NCBI GenBank assembly: GCA_023548195.1
Contig: JAJHZJ010000269.1
Coordinates: 496,001 to 560,000, forward strand
DNA from: Bettongia penicillata ogilbyi
Lineage: Eukaryota > Chordata > Mammalia > Diprotodontia > Potoroidae
DNA length: 64,000 bases
Direction of reading: 5' to 3'
Part shown: positions 31,690 to 43,319 of the stretch, one piece after another
Layout: each line of letters starts with the position of its first letter
Position numbering within the stretch: position 1 is the first letter of the stretch
The notes under the pieces: model-generated
Told to the model about the DNA's origin: nothing
The model's database searches: none
What the model saw: only the letters and a program-made list of their open reading frames with translations
Program-made: the position numbers and the translations under genes

Positions 31690-32075
31690 TACAAAAGAAA
31701 ATGATTTAGCAAGCCTGTGTTCAACAAAGTCACCAACGTGTGTTACCAAAAAGGAATGGAGAAGATCATACAAAAGATCATGCAAAACAAGTGGTTAATT
31801 TTAAATACATGAAGAAACTACTGCATCTAAATTGTAAATGGGAAGCAAATAAATGGAGAAATGATTTGTAGCCAATTTCTCTAATAAAGGCATAATTTTC
31901 AAGGAACTTAAAAAGTGGATAGATATTGATAAAAATGTACCATTCCCCATTTTCCCTATATTCAAAGGCTAATTATTTTTCAAAAGAAGAAATTCAAGTT
32001 AACAACCATAAGTGGAAAAATGTCCACATCTGTAATCACTAATAATTAGAAAGATTTTCAGATTGGTAAAGGTGA
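31690..32075 (+). mobile_element. L1 ORF2 C-terminal fragment
   Basis: AACTACTGCATCTAAATTGT, AATGGGAAGCAAATAAATGG and CCAATTTCTCTAATAAAGGC match the region before the L1 ORF2 terminus. It is heavily mutated. Confidence 0.7.
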
Positions 32076-32079
32076 AAAG

Positions 32080-32160
32080 TGGAGTAGGTAGGTAGGGTAG
32101 TTGACAAAGCATGTAGTATGAAACTAGGAGGAATTGAGTTCAAATCCAGCTTCTGGTAGT
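32080..32160 (+). mobile_element. tRNA-derived SINE, 5' head (left piece)
   Basis: GGTAGTTGACAAAGCATGTA and GAGGAATTGAGTTCAAATCC form a tRNA-like head with a box-B-like GAGTTCAAATCC. The body resumes at about 32690 after an unrelated insert. Confidence 0.6.
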
Positions 32161-32690
32161 ATAGAGTCAATGTGATATTCACAAAGCCTAAGTGGCTGTG
32201 AATATGCAGGCACAATTCTGAATCAGGAAGTACAACAGGCTCTCCACTTAGAATACAGCACCAAAACACTGATTCAGCCATGAAAAATCCAAATTCCAAC
32301 ACCAGAAAGCCAATACCATCATAGTAACAAAGAAATATATACATAATAACAATAAAGAGGGCAACAACATCCCCAAGCATTCCCACCAACCACTCCGTTT
32401 AAACAAAATGCCCTTCTCTCACTCACAGCCAGCTGTTAACTTCCCTGAGTCCTTCAGTTCTAACTGTTCTGACTAACTTCCTCTCATCTCTGCTCCAGCT
32501 CTAACTCTTCCTGCTCCACCCTTTCTGTTCCATCCCTTCCTGTTCCACATTGACTTAGACTCATGTGACTCAGGATTCAGTATAACTTAAGCAGGTCACA
32601 TGGGCTTATTAATGGATGGGAAAAATCATCCCATTAAGAAGAAAAAATACATTAACAATAAGAACAAATACATTATCAATACAGACAGTT
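32161..32690. mobile_element. Unidentified ~530-bp insertion inside a SINE
   Basis: The sequence is not SINE, L1 or HAL1, yet the SINE text is continuous on either side of it. It has no open frame of note and no poly(A). Its right half is pyrimidine-rich (CTTCCTGCTCCACCCTTTCT) and it contains AGGTCACATGGGCTTATTAA. A solo LTR or a non-autonomous DNA transposon would fit, but clear terminal repeats and target-site duplication were not identified. Confidence 0.45.
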
Positions 32691-32845
32691 ACTAACTGTG
32701 CTACTGAGCAAGTCACTAAACCCTGTTTGCCTCAGTTTCTTTATAAAGTGAACTAGAGACAAAAATGACAAACCATCTCAGTATCTTTGCCAAGAAACCC
32801 AGTGGAGACATGAAGAGTGAGAAATGATGGAAATGACTAATTAAC
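32691..32845 (+). mobile_element. tRNA-derived SINE, body (right piece)
   Basis: CTGAGCAAGTCACTAAACCC, TGTTTGCCTCAGTTTCTTTA, AAATGACAAACCATCTCAGT and ATCTTTGCCAAGAAACCCAG are a marsupial-type SINE body, the same family as the minus-strand copy at 40495. Confidence 0.7.
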
Positions 32846-32944
32846 AATGAAAATGAGGACACAGAAACAGAAAGAGGATAAAGGACTTCTCTGGGGTGAT
32901 ACACCTAATAGGGAATTTAGACTGGATTTGTAATCAGGTCTTTA

Positions 32945-33418
32945 TGACTTTTTTTCTAATTTTTATTTATTTTTAGTTTTCAACATTCATTCGCACAAAA
33001 TTTTGAGTTTCAAATTTTCTCCCCTTCTCTCTCCTCCTCCCACCCCAAAATCACATACCTTATAATTACTCCATCCCCCAATATGCCACCCCCTCTATCC
33101 CTTATCCCGATCTTTTCTCTTGTCTTGCATGGCAAGATAAATTTCTACATCCTATTACTTGTATTTCCTATTTCCCGGTTGTATGCAAAAACAATTATCA
33201 ACATTTGTTACTAAAACTTTGAGTTCCAACTTCTCTTCCTTCCTCCATCCCCATCCTCATTGAGAAGGCAATACAATATAGGTTATACATGAGTAGTTAT
33301 GGAAAAGAGTTTCATGAAAGTCATTTCGTGAAAGAGGAACTGTATTTTTCCCATCCTATCCTGACCCCCATTAATTCCATGTTGTCTTTTGACCTTGTCC
33401 CTTCCCAAAAGTGTTTAC
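32945..33418 (-). mobile_element. HAL1 3' UTR tail, 5'-truncated
   Basis: Poly(T)-like start near 32945 (complement of the tail), then the complement of the HAL1 3' UTR as far as CCCAAAAGTGTTTACTT, where the next element's poly(T) starts abruptly. The matching point in the intact 3' UTR is at about 33900-33912. Confidence 0.8.
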
Positions 33419-34227
33419 TTATTTTTAATGTTTATTTATTTCTTTTTACTTTTCAACATTCATTTCCACAAAATTTTGAGTTCCAAATTTTCTCCCCATC
33501 TCCCTTCTTCCCCCACTCCATAAGACCTTGCATCATGATTATGCTTTCTCTCAATATGCCCTCCTTTCTGCCACACACCACCATTCCCTTATCTCAATCG
33601 TCTCTCTTTTCTTGTAGGACAAGATAGATTTCAATACTCCATTAACAGTACTTATTATGTCCCAGTTGTATGCAAAAACAATACTCAACGTTCCTTTCTA
33701 ATACTTTGAATTCCAACTTCTCTCCCTTCCTCCCTCCCCACCCATGCTCACTGAGAAGGCAGACAATTCAATATACGCTATATATGGGTAGTTTGCAAAA
33801 GATTTCCATAATAGTCATGCTGGATAAGATTAGCTTATCTCCCTACATCCTATCCTGTTCCCCATTTATTCTATTCTCTCATTTGGCCTTGTCCCTCTCC
33901 AAAAGTGTTTACTTCTAATTATTGCCTTCTATCAATCCCCTCACCCCACTTGTCCCATTTTCCCCTACTTTCCTGTAGTGTAAGGTAGGTTTTCATACCA
34001 AATTGCATGAGCGTGTTATTCCCTCCTTAAGCCCAATGTGAAGAGAATAAGCTTTCCTTTTTTCCTCTTACCTTCTCCCTTTCTCCTCCATTAAAAAAGT
34101 TTTTTCTTGCCTCTTTTATGAGTGATAATTGCCCCATTTCTCCCTTTCTCCTCCCAATATATTATTCTCACACCCCTTAATTTTATTTTTTAAGACACCA
34201 TTCCTTCTTATTGGACTTAACCTGTGC

Positions 34228-34229
34228 CC

Positions 34230-34267
<38 letters not shown>
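34228..34267. repeat. (TG)n microsatellite in HAL1 3' UTR
   Basis: About 20 TG units at the standard position just beyond ORF1 of the minus-strand HAL1. Confidence 0.95.
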
Positions 34268-34270
<3 letters not shown>

Positions 34271-34374
34271 CACTCCAACTACCCAAATAATGAGAAAAGT
34301 CTCAAGAGTTACAAATATTATATATCCATGTAGGAATATATACACTTCAATGGTGGAAAGTCTTTTTGATTTCT

Positions 34375-35459
34375 CTTTCCTGTTTACCTTTTCATGCTTC
34401 TCCTGGTTCTTGCTTTGAAAGTCAAATTTTCTATTCAATTCTGGTGTTTTCATCAAGAATGCTTGAAAGTTCTATACATCATTGAATGACCATTTCTCCC
34501 CTGAAGTATTACACTCATTTTTACTGGGTAGGTGATTCTTGGCTTTAATCCCAGTTCCGTTGACTTCTGAAATATCATATTCCAAACTCTGCTATCCTTT
34601 AATGTGGAAGGTGCCAGACCCTGTGTTATCCTGACTAGAATACTAGAATTGTTCTTTTCTAGCTGCTTGTGACATTTCCCCTTTAACTCGAAAATTTGAC
34701 TACAATATTCCAAGGAGTTTCTGTTTTCGGGTCTCTTTCATCAGATGATTGGTGGACTTTTTCAATTTCTGCTATACCCTCTGGTTCTAGAATATCAAGG
34801 AAGTTTTCCTTGATAATTTCATGAAAGATGATGTCTAGGCTTTTTTGTTCATCATGACTTTGAGACAGCCTCATAATTTTTAAATTGTTTCTCCTGCATC
34901 TGTTTTCCAGGTCAGTTATTTTTCCAATGAGATATTTCATACTATCTGCAATTTTTTTTTCATTATTTTGAGTTTGTTTTGAGATTAATTGGTTTCTCAT
35001 CAAATCATTAGCTTCCATCTCCTCTATTCTAGTTTTTTAAAAAACTATTTTCTTCAGTGAGATTCTGTTTTTTTTTTTTTAAAGCACTCTTCTATTCATT
35101 GACTTTATGGACTTCTTTTGCCAGTTGAGTGAGCCTATTTTAAAAAGTTTTATTTTCTTCAGAATTTTTTAGGTCTCATTTAGCAAGCTGCTGACTCAAT
35201 TTTTATGATTTTCTTGCATCATTCTCATTTCTCTTCCCAATTTTTCCTTCACTTCTTTTACTTGCTTTTCAAAATCTTTTTTGAGCTCTTCCATGGCCTG
35301 AGACCACTGCATATTTATTTTAAGAGTTATGGGAAACAGAAATTTTAACTTCCTTTGAGAGTATGCATTGTTCTACCTCATCTGAAAGGATGGAGGAAAA
35401 TATCTGTTGAACAGGAAAGTAACTTTCTATAGTTTCATTTTTTCCCCTTTTTTGGGCAA
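34375..35459 (-). pseudogene. HAL1 ORF1, start codon lost
   Basis: The former start is TTG at 35459 (ATG in related copies). Pieces visible on the minus strand are the coiled coil (about 35300-35040), the RRM region at 35018-34683 (LENRCRRNNLKIMRLSQSHD, DERDPKTETPWNIVVKF) and the C-terminal domain at 34713-34453 (LGLKPRITYPVKMSVILQG). Stops and frameshifts separate them. Confidence 0.82.
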
Positions 35460-35702
35460 TTTCTCAGCCAGTTACCTGACTTTTGAGTCCTTTATCAAGA
35501 GGAGGGTATAGTCTGGGTACCTGTGAGTTCTCAGTTTCTCCAAGGTGGCACAATCAAGGGAGAGTAGTTTTCTCCTCTCCTGGCCTGTGTAGTGGTCTAG
35601 GAGCAACCAAAACTTTTCCACCCAGGATCTGCTAGTAGTAGAATTCCCTCTCCAGCAGTGCCTCCCACTCTGCCAGTGCTCCTGAGACTGCCTGAAAACC
35701 AT

Positions 35703-37075
35703 AATAATAATAAAAAAAAGTCTAGACATCATCTTTCATGAATTCATCAAGGAAAACTACCCTGATATTTTAGAACCAGAGGGCAAAATAAATATTGAAG
35801 TAATCCGCAAATCACCTCCTGAAAGAGACCCCAGAACAGAAACTCCTAGGAATATTATAGCCAAATTTCAGTCCCTCATAAAGAGGAAAATATTACAAGC
35901 AGCTAGAAAGGAACAATACTTGCATCATAGAAATACAATTAGAACAACACAAAATCTGGTAACTTCTACATTAAGGGATTGAAGGGTGTACAATGTATTA
36001 TTCCAGAAGGCAAAGAAACTAGGATTAAAACCGAGAATCATGTACTCAGCAAAACTGAGTGTAATACTTCAAGGAAAAAATGGCCATTCAATGAAATACA
36101 GAGATTTCAAGCATTCTTGATGAAGACCCCAGAGCTAAAAAGAAAATTTGACTTTCTAACACAGGAATCAAGAGAAACACGAACAGTTAAATAGGAAAAA
36201 GAAATCATAAGGATCTTGGTAAAATTTACATTCCTACATGGGTAGGTAATATTTCACAGAGTGTATCAAATAGGAAGGAATCATGTCTATAGAAATAAAA
36301 TTGGGGGCTGAGAGAAGAATATGTTAGGGGGAGAAACAGAGAAATGGAATGGGGTAAGTAATCTCTCATAAAAGAAGAAAGAAAAAGCTTTTTCAATGGA
36401 GGGCAAAAGGGAGGAGGTGAGAGAGAAAAAGTAAAGCTTACTGTTATCACATTTGTTTCAAGAAGGGAATAACATGCACACTCAAACTGGTATGAAATCC
36501 TATCCTACACTACAGAATGTAAGGAATAAGAGGATAAGCAGGATGGGGGGATGATGGAAGAAAGGGAAAATAGGGGGAGGGAACAATTAGAAATAAACAC
36601 TCTTGGGGAAGGACATGGTCAAAAAAAGAACAGAAGAAAGTGAGGGCAGAATATGATGGAGGGAACTATAGCTAGTCTCACACAACATGACTGTTGTGGA
36701 AGTCATTTGCAAAGCTATACATTTATAGCCTATATTGAATTGCTTGCCTTTTCATTGGGGATCGGTGGGGAATGAGGATGGAAGAGAAGTTGGAACTCAA
36801 AGTTTTAGAAACAAATGTTGAGAATCGTGCTTGAATACAGCTGGGAAATAAGAAATATAGGTCATGGGATATAGAAATATATCTTGTCCTACAAGACAAA
36901 AGAGAAGATGGGAATAAGAGAAGAGAGAGATGTTAAAAGTGAGGTCAGTTTGGTGGAAGGGATAATAAAAATATATGGCTTTTTGGGGTGGGGCGAGGGC
37001 AGAGATGAGGAGAAAATATGGAATTCAAAATTTTGTGGAAACGAATGCTGAAGACTTAAATAAATAAACATTAAA
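35703..37075 (+). mobile_element. HAL1-like element, 5'-truncated, opposite orientation
   Basis: After a short AAT run (35700-35718) the plus strand enters HAL1 ORF1 in its RRM region and continues to ORF1's end, a 3' UTR and a tail (AATTTTGTGGAAACGAATGC, AATAAATAAACATTAAAG). It meets the minus-strand HAL1 head to head. Confidence 0.82.
35719..36192 (+). pseudogene. HAL1 ORF1 C-terminal half
   Basis: It encodes the RRM end and C-terminal domain in broken frames. The last open piece (35979-36191) includes RFQAFLMKTPELKRKFDF, the usual ORF1 C-terminus. The N-terminal half is missing. Confidence 0.78.
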
Positions 37076-37834
37076 GAAAAGAAACAACAAAAAGTGTAGG
37101 CCTTCCTTCAAATCTCCCCATCTTCATAATTGGGTAGGAAAGAGCTTCTTTAATAACATTAAAATAATTAAAAATGCAAAATTCATATACTGTTTCTAGT
37201 TAAAGAAACAGTTGTTTCTGTACTTTACTCTCAGTAAAGTTGCTTGGTTGATTAAGGCAAGATTCAATCAGAGGCACTTGATTATACTAAAACAAAAACG
37301 AAAAAGCCTCTTCTGGGCTTGCTATCACAAGGTGACAGTGCAAGACCTAAAGAAAAGAAGCAGTTTAGTTTGTGAAAAAAACTCTGTAGAGACTAGAGAA
37401 CTGAGTATTCATTTCATCTCCAACACATATTAATCTTTAACTAGAGAAATATTTCTTACCCCCTTTGATGTATTTTTTCCTTATCAACAAGACAGGAAAA
37501 ATATAATTACAGTGTCAATTCACAGCTTTAAAAAGTTATACAAATATTTTTAATTCTATATACATTTAAATTTTGATTTTGTCAATTGAGAATACCTTTT
37601 TAGACCCTCAAATAGAAAAATGAACAAGTCATTTTTAAACCCCTTACTGAATCAAACACTACCAACCATTCACTCTTGAGGACATTACAATAAAAGAAAC
37701 AATTAATTAAAATTCCTTAAAAACCATCGAAGAAAATAAAGTAATATTGCATAGGAAGCATATTTGCATTAATGGAAGAGACTTTTTCCTTCTCTCTGAG
37801 GTTTATGTAGAATTGCAAGTTATTTCAAAAAATT
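37076..37834. other. No recognised gene or repeat
   Basis: AT-rich sequence. A 73-codon frame at 37212-37430 matches no family I recognise. Confidence 0.45.
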
Positions 37835-38505
37835 GTATTGTGTCTAACTGTAGCTGATTAGACCAATAAGAACTCATAATGCTCAAATATAGGTAGGGCA
37901 TAAATAATTCATATGAGCATTTAGACTGAAAGTGTCTCTAAATCAGCCCATCTCTATTTTCATTTGAGCTATTGCAATTCTGTTTTGCTTATAAGACACA
38001 GTACCTTTTTTGATGTAAGTGTGTAATACTATATGGTTCGGTGCTAGTGTCTCCAATGTGACAAATTTGATTCCAAAATTCTCCAGAGAGATGTTATATC
38101 TTTGTAGCATTTCTTCTGAACACTTGAATCTGTTTGTTGACATGTGATGTGATCACCTTCCTTACATGAGTTCTCCATAAAATAGTCTTTTAGGTAAACA
38201 TACTTTTGGCATATGAACCACCTAGTTAGCCAATCAGACTTGTAGCCTTGGTAGTAGCATTGGAATTCTTGGTAGTTTAGTTTGAGAAAAGACCTCAATG
38301 GCCAGTACCTTTTCTTCCCATGTGATCTCCAGAATCTTCCTAAAATGTTTCAAATGGAAGTGGTTTACTAGCCAGGCATGGAGTTAGTATACTGTCCAGG
38401 TTTCACAGGCATGTGAAAATGAGCTCAGCACAGTAGCTGTGTAGACCTTCAGTTTGGAAGGCAGTCTAATACCTCCTCTTTCCCATGCTTTCCCATTCAT
38501 CCACT
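37835..38505 (-). pseudogene. RTE-clade LINE, C-terminal RT region and 3' UTR
   Basis: The minus strand encodes the conserved RTE tail. Pieces are GIRLPSKLKVYTATVLSSF followed by ACETWTVY (about 38480-38400), HFRKILEITWEEKV (about 38350-38310), VVHMPKVCLPKRLFYGELM (about 38220-38165) and RYNISLENFGIKFVTLETLA (about 38105-38045). It is colinear with the copy at 24355 and fills in the part missing there. Frameshifts and stops show that it is dead. Confidence 0.78.
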
Positions 38506-39090
38506 TGCCTGGGACAAGTTTTTACATGCCTAGGGTAGACATCTGCCTAATTCAATGAAGGGCTTGAATACCTTAGTTATCCTCAACCTGGTTTAGCCCA
38601 TCTGCAAGGTGATTTACTGGGTTTTGGTCACTGCTCATGCTACATATTCTTAGAGACACATGTGAAAGTTGGATCCATCAGATGGACACCAAATATGGAA
38701 AGCAGCCCTGAAAAGTGCATATCAGCCTCATCAATACCTCAGACCAGAGGTATCACTCTTCTCTGAACATATCCTATGCTCCTCACCTTGGGAAAGGAAG
38801 AAAGAGAGCAGCCCCAATGTTAGGCTATTTCTACTGTCATCTCCCCCATATTGGCAGCAAATGACCTTGTAAATTTCAGAGGCTGATTTGTACTCTATGA
38901 GTTATATCATCACTACCCCTAACATGAAGGGGAGGAAGTAATTCCAGTTGACAAGACCTGTGAGTTATCCTTTTGAACCATGTGTTATAAGATTGAGGCT
39001 ATTTTCCATGGAAATAATAGTAAATATTGTATAAATGTTATCATTGTTTTTCTTGATGATGATAAAGATGATGGTAATAATAATAATATC
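38506..39090. other. No recognised gene; (GAT)/(AAT) run at the end
   Basis: Mixed-composition sequence with no open frame of note. A short GATGATGATAAAGATGATGG and TAATAATAATA run lies at 39052-39090. Confidence 0.45.
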
Positions 39091-39094
39091 TGAA

Positions 39095-39275
39095 GTGAGA
39101 GAACTTGGCTTCAAATCTTTTTAAAACTTGCAATTTATATAATCTTGTGCAAGGCAATTAACCTCTCTGTATCTTAGCTTCCTCATATGTAAAATGGAAT
39201 TAGATAAATTAATCTTTAAGATTCTTTGAAGATCTAAAGCAATTATATTATGTTATTAGGTAGCAGGAGCCTATG
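39095..39275 (+). mobile_element. MIR-type SINE
   Basis: ACTTGGCTTCAAATCTTTTT, GCAAGGCAATTAACCTCTCT, GTATCTTAGCTTCCTCATAT and GTAAAATGGAATTAGATAAA follow the MIR order in plus orientation. Confidence 0.72.
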
Positions 39276-40490
39276 GTCCAATGAAATATAAGAAATGAGA
39301 CCGAAATAGAAAGACATCAGCAAACATAGAAACCTAACTTTCTTTCCTGTATTTAGGTTATTTCATGAGAAATACAATTTATTTTGCCAGATGTCAGTGG
39401 GGAAGGGTCTATATACCTTCAGTGTGCTAGGGAAAATGCGTGCAGAGCTGGTGAAAGAGTTACTTAACCTATTGACAAGGCTCTGTTCCTTTCCCAAGCA
39501 GAGATCACTAAGTTAATGAGATCTCTACACAAAAAGGAAGCTAGGAATGCATATCAGAACCACAGAATGAACATCAGTGTGCCATTATATTGCCATGTGC
39601 TCATGTTCTGCTGTGACTTCTGGGAACACTCTGATAAACTCAGCAGTGAACTGTTCTTCGTTATGATTCATTTGAAGAAATTCAATTTCTGAGCTCGATT
39701 CTCCCTGTCTTGCACTTCCAAAAAGTTCTGCACTTATTTGCAGGTCTAAGATAGATAAAATTCCCATGGCAACCACTTTACCTATCAGTGGTTTTGATGA
39801 AATAAGAAAGACTGGTGGGCATCCTAAGGGTAAAATCAAATAACTTCATTGATTATACTCATCTCTAAGTCTGTTTCCAGTTCTTTTCAGCATTAGCAAG
39901 GAGCAACAATGGAAGATTAAGTTTTTCCATCAGTTACATAACTAGTCCTTCATTACTTTTGCTAAATGTTTAAAGGGCACCCCTCTAATGAGGAACTAGT
40001 ATAGCACAGTCACTATCCAACCTGTTATTACTAAACTTGGAAACAAATAAGGAAATGTTTTAATTAAAGCTAGGACAGATTGGACTTTCTAAAATATTTC
40101 CTGTTAAACACTCAGTAAGCTTACTAGAGAGTCATTGATCTTGTAACTACATGATTAAGCATTTTTAGTAGTACATAAATAAACCTAAGTGATAAAGCTT
40201 CTGTAAAATCAAATAATTCTAATTGTACCTAAAACTTGTCTAACTTTCATTTTTATCTTCTTACTTACTCCCACTATTCAACGAAGTTCAACCAGAGTAT
40301 CATAGTATTGGAAGTTTCCCCCACAAAAACTTGAGACTCAGAAACATGTCATCAAAGGTGAAGTATTACTTCATCTTGCAGTGACAGATGCCCTGTGGTT
40401 CAAAAGACTTGAATAAGCTTCTAGAGCAAATGAGTGGTAACATGTACATTAGAAGCTTGAAATCTTGCCTTCTATTATAGGGGTCCTCCT
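39276..40490. other. No recognised gene or repeat
   Basis: An 84-codon frame on the minus strand (39839-39585) lacks any family signature I know. No splice-site or promoter evidence supports an exon. Confidence 0.45.
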
Positions 40491-40494
40491 TCTC

Positions 40495-40745
40495 TATTGT
40501 TGCTGTTTAGTCATTTCAGTCAGGTCTGACTTTTCACGATCATCTTTGGGGTTTTCCAGCAAACATGCTGGAGTGGTATGCCATTTTCTCCTACAGATTT
40601 ACAGATCAAAATAAAAGGGAGGCAAACAGAATTTCATGACTTGCTCAGAGACACACAGGTAATAAACATAAGGGGATGGATTTGAATTTGTCTTTCTGAA
40701 TCCCACCCAGGTTGTCTTTACACTCTGTTACCTAGTTGCCCTCCT
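40495..40745 (-). mobile_element. tRNA-derived SINE, marsupial type
   Basis: The plus strand reads the complement: GTTTAGTCATTTCAGTCAGG, TTTGGGGTTTTCCAGCAAAC, GCTGGAGTGGTATGCCATTT, CACACAGGTAATAAACATAA and TACCTAGTTGCCC. It is the same family as 32080-32845, in the opposite orientation. Confidence 0.78.
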
Positions 40746-41099
40746 TCTCTATTAGCATTTTACAACTTAAAATGAGTCTTCTCCTTCCCCATGTGGTTCC
40801 ACAGTCTCTTCGAGATGATGAAGGAAGTGCAAGTTGTCTTTGCCACTATTGGCTTCCCCATTCTGTTCCATGTTCATCTCTGTGTTGTTTCCTTAATTGA
40901 GTGCCCATATTTCCCTATCTTTCACAGAACAAACTTTCATCTCAGGAAAGAATGTGTTGGAATCAGCTCAAAATGTTTTGAAAGAATCAGTTGTTAAGTT
41001 TTCATTTTATAAAATTACAATTGTTACAAATCAGGTTTCTTTTTAAGTAACTCTTCCTAGGAATCATAAAATACTATTATATTTATTTTTGATCTCTTT
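40746..41099. other. No recognised feature
   Basis: A 68-codon frame at 40791-40994 is of no recognised family. Confidence 0.4.
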
Positions 41100-42125
41100 T
41101 ATTCTGAACTTGAGAATCCATGGAGCAGATGGAACAAAAAAGGCAGAGTAGAAGTACAGATATGCTCAAGCTCTACCCCAAATCCTTTAAAATATTTATA
41201 AAAATTTACTTTAAACAAATTCAAGAGCAACAGAAGTCATAAAATGGCAGAGTGAAAGAGATTTCCAGCCCAAGACATCCTATAAGGCCAACAGGAAGGG
41301 TCTATCACACCCGGTTTGGAACTGAGCCCAACTGTGTAGGCTGGGCAGCACAGACAGGACTAGAGTAGGCTAGTCATGGGAAATGGCTGCAGTTTCCAGA
41401 TTTCTCAACCAACAAATGCCAACGACAGCTTTGAAGGTCATGGAGAAATATCTTTCACCTGAGTGAGAGGAGAGCATGGTAGGACCCCAGCCCTAGTGCA
41501 GATCATCAGCCCCGGCCCCAGGGAGGTGGCAGTGACAACAGCATCCAGTTCTGGAGCTCTCAGCCTTCAGATCCTGGGGGAATCGAGCAGCTGATATAGG
41601 TCTCAGTCCTGAGTGGTGGTCCTGAGGTAAGGAAGGGCACTGGTGTGGCAGAGCTGGTGGTGGCAGTGGAGAGGGAATCTTACTTGCATTTCAAGGGCAC
41701 TTTGATTGCTCATACACCACAGCACAGACCAGGAGAGGAATAAACACCTCTTCCTTTACTATACCACTTCAGGGGAACTGGAAACTTACAGGTCTCTAGA
41801 GATATCACAGAGAACAGCTGTACAAAATCTCTGAAACCTGGGGTGGTATAACCTCCACTTGACAAGTAATTGACTTGGAAAGTGCCCCAAAAGGGGAAAA
41901 ATAGGACTAACAAGGAAACTTTCCTGGTGAAAAATTACTTTCTTCCATCCTTTCAGATGAGGAAGATCAAAGCATACAACCAGAAGAAGATAAGATTGGG
42001 GGAAGTGGTAATCAGAATGCCCACCATCTTGGAATGGGTGGAAGGGAGAGATCAGAAGAACATTTGGAATTCACATCTTGTGGAAGTGTCTGTTGAAAAC
42101 TAAAAACTAGTTAATGAATTTAAAA
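41100..42125 (+). mobile_element. Internally deleted mini-HAL1 (5' UTR, start of ORF1, 3' tail)
   Basis: The type-B 5' UTR is near complete (GAGTGAAAGAGATTTCCAGC near 41253). The start of ORF1 follows at about 41880 (start codon changed to GTG). At about 42000 the sequence passes straight into a HAL1 3' tail (ACATTTGGAATTCACATCTT, GTGGAAGTGTCTGTTGAAAA). ORF1 beyond residue ~40 and most of the 3' UTR are missing, giving an element of about 1 kb. Confidence 0.72.
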
Positions 42126-43265
42126 AGATGACAATTATCTATCCAGCAAATCTGAGTTTAATACTTCAGGGGAAAAAAATAGAACTTCAATGAAATAGAA
42201 TACTTCCAAGGACTTTCAAACAAAAGAATCAAGAGAAGCATGAAAAGGCAAAAAGGAAAGAGAAAACAAAAGGTACTTATGAAAGTTGAACTGTTTACAT
42301 TCCTATATGGAAACCTGATATTTGTAACTCATGTGCCTTTCTTTAGTATTAGGATAGTTAGAGGGAATATATTTGACACATATACGTATACATACATATA
42401 CACACACATATGTGTGTATGCATATGTCTATATGTGCACATTATATATGTGCATGTATATGTATAGGTATGTATGTGTGTGTATGTATACACATATTCAG
42501 AAGGTACAGGGTGAGGTGAATATGAAGGGAGAATAACTAAAACAATAAAATTTACTGTTCAGTGGAATATACTAAAAGTAAAAAGAAGGGAGAGGTAGAA
42601 TGTAGCAAATCATTTCACATGAAAGAGGAAGGGAGTCTCACTTTCATGGGATTTGGCTCAAGGAGGGAATAACACACACTTAATTAGATTAATAGTCTGT
42701 TTTACCCTGCAGGAGGACAGGGGGGAAGAGAATAGGAAAAGGAAGATAATAGAAGAGACAGTAAATTGGGGAAAGTGATAAACAGAAGCAAACACTATTG
42801 TGACTGGACAGGTCAAGGGAGAGAATGGAATAATTGGGGAGAGGGACAGGACAGAGGGAAAAGTGATTAGTCTTTTGCAACATAACTGCTATGGAGGTGT
42901 TTTGCATTGCTACACCTGTACAACCAAATTTTACTCCTTGCTTTCTCAGTGAAGGTGGGTGGGGAGTTAGGAAAGGAGTGAATATAGAACTCAAAACTTT
43001 AAAAATGAGTGGTAAAAATTGTTTTAGCCTGCCAATGGGAAATAATGTACAGAGAATGAGGTATAGGAATCCATTTTGCCCTAGAGGAAAATAGAGGGGA
43101 GGAGAATAGAAGAAGGGTGGGATGATAGAAGGAAAGATAGACTAGAGAAAGGGGTGGATGAGGTGCATGTTGTCCCGGATAGGGTTGGGAAGAGATGTGG
43201 AGAAAATTTGGAATTCAAATTCTTATGGAAGTGTATGTTGAAAACTGAAAAATAAATAAATAAAT
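42126..43265 (+). mobile_element. HAL1-like element, 5'-truncated
   Basis: It starts in the last part of ORF1 (TATCTATCCAGCAAATCTGA encodes the YPAKLS region) and runs through a CA/TA-rich tract (42370-42490) and the G-rich 3' UTR. It ends in TTATGGAAGTGTATGTTGAA. Confidence 0.82.
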
Positions 43266-43312
43266 AAATAAATAGATAAATAGATGAATAAATAAATAAA
43301 TAAATAAATATA
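43245..43312. repeat. (AAAT)n tail repeat
   Basis: AATA units continue from the HAL1 A-rich tail, with some GATA changes. Confidence 0.9.
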
Positions 43313-43319
43313 GGATTGG

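Larger units (their letters stand above)
33419..35700 (-). mobile_element. HAL1-like element type B, 5'-truncated in the leader
   Basis: The minus strand reads the 5' UTR from about 35700, ORF1, a CA tract (TG on plus, 34228-34267), the 3' UTR and the tail at 33419. It lies directly against the 3' UTR of another HAL1 in the same orientation. Confidence 0.82.

Noticed and set aside
32039..32389. 116-codon minus-strand frame that could suggest a membrane protein
   Set aside because: It spans three different repeat pieces and an unidentified insert; no family match or context supports a gene.
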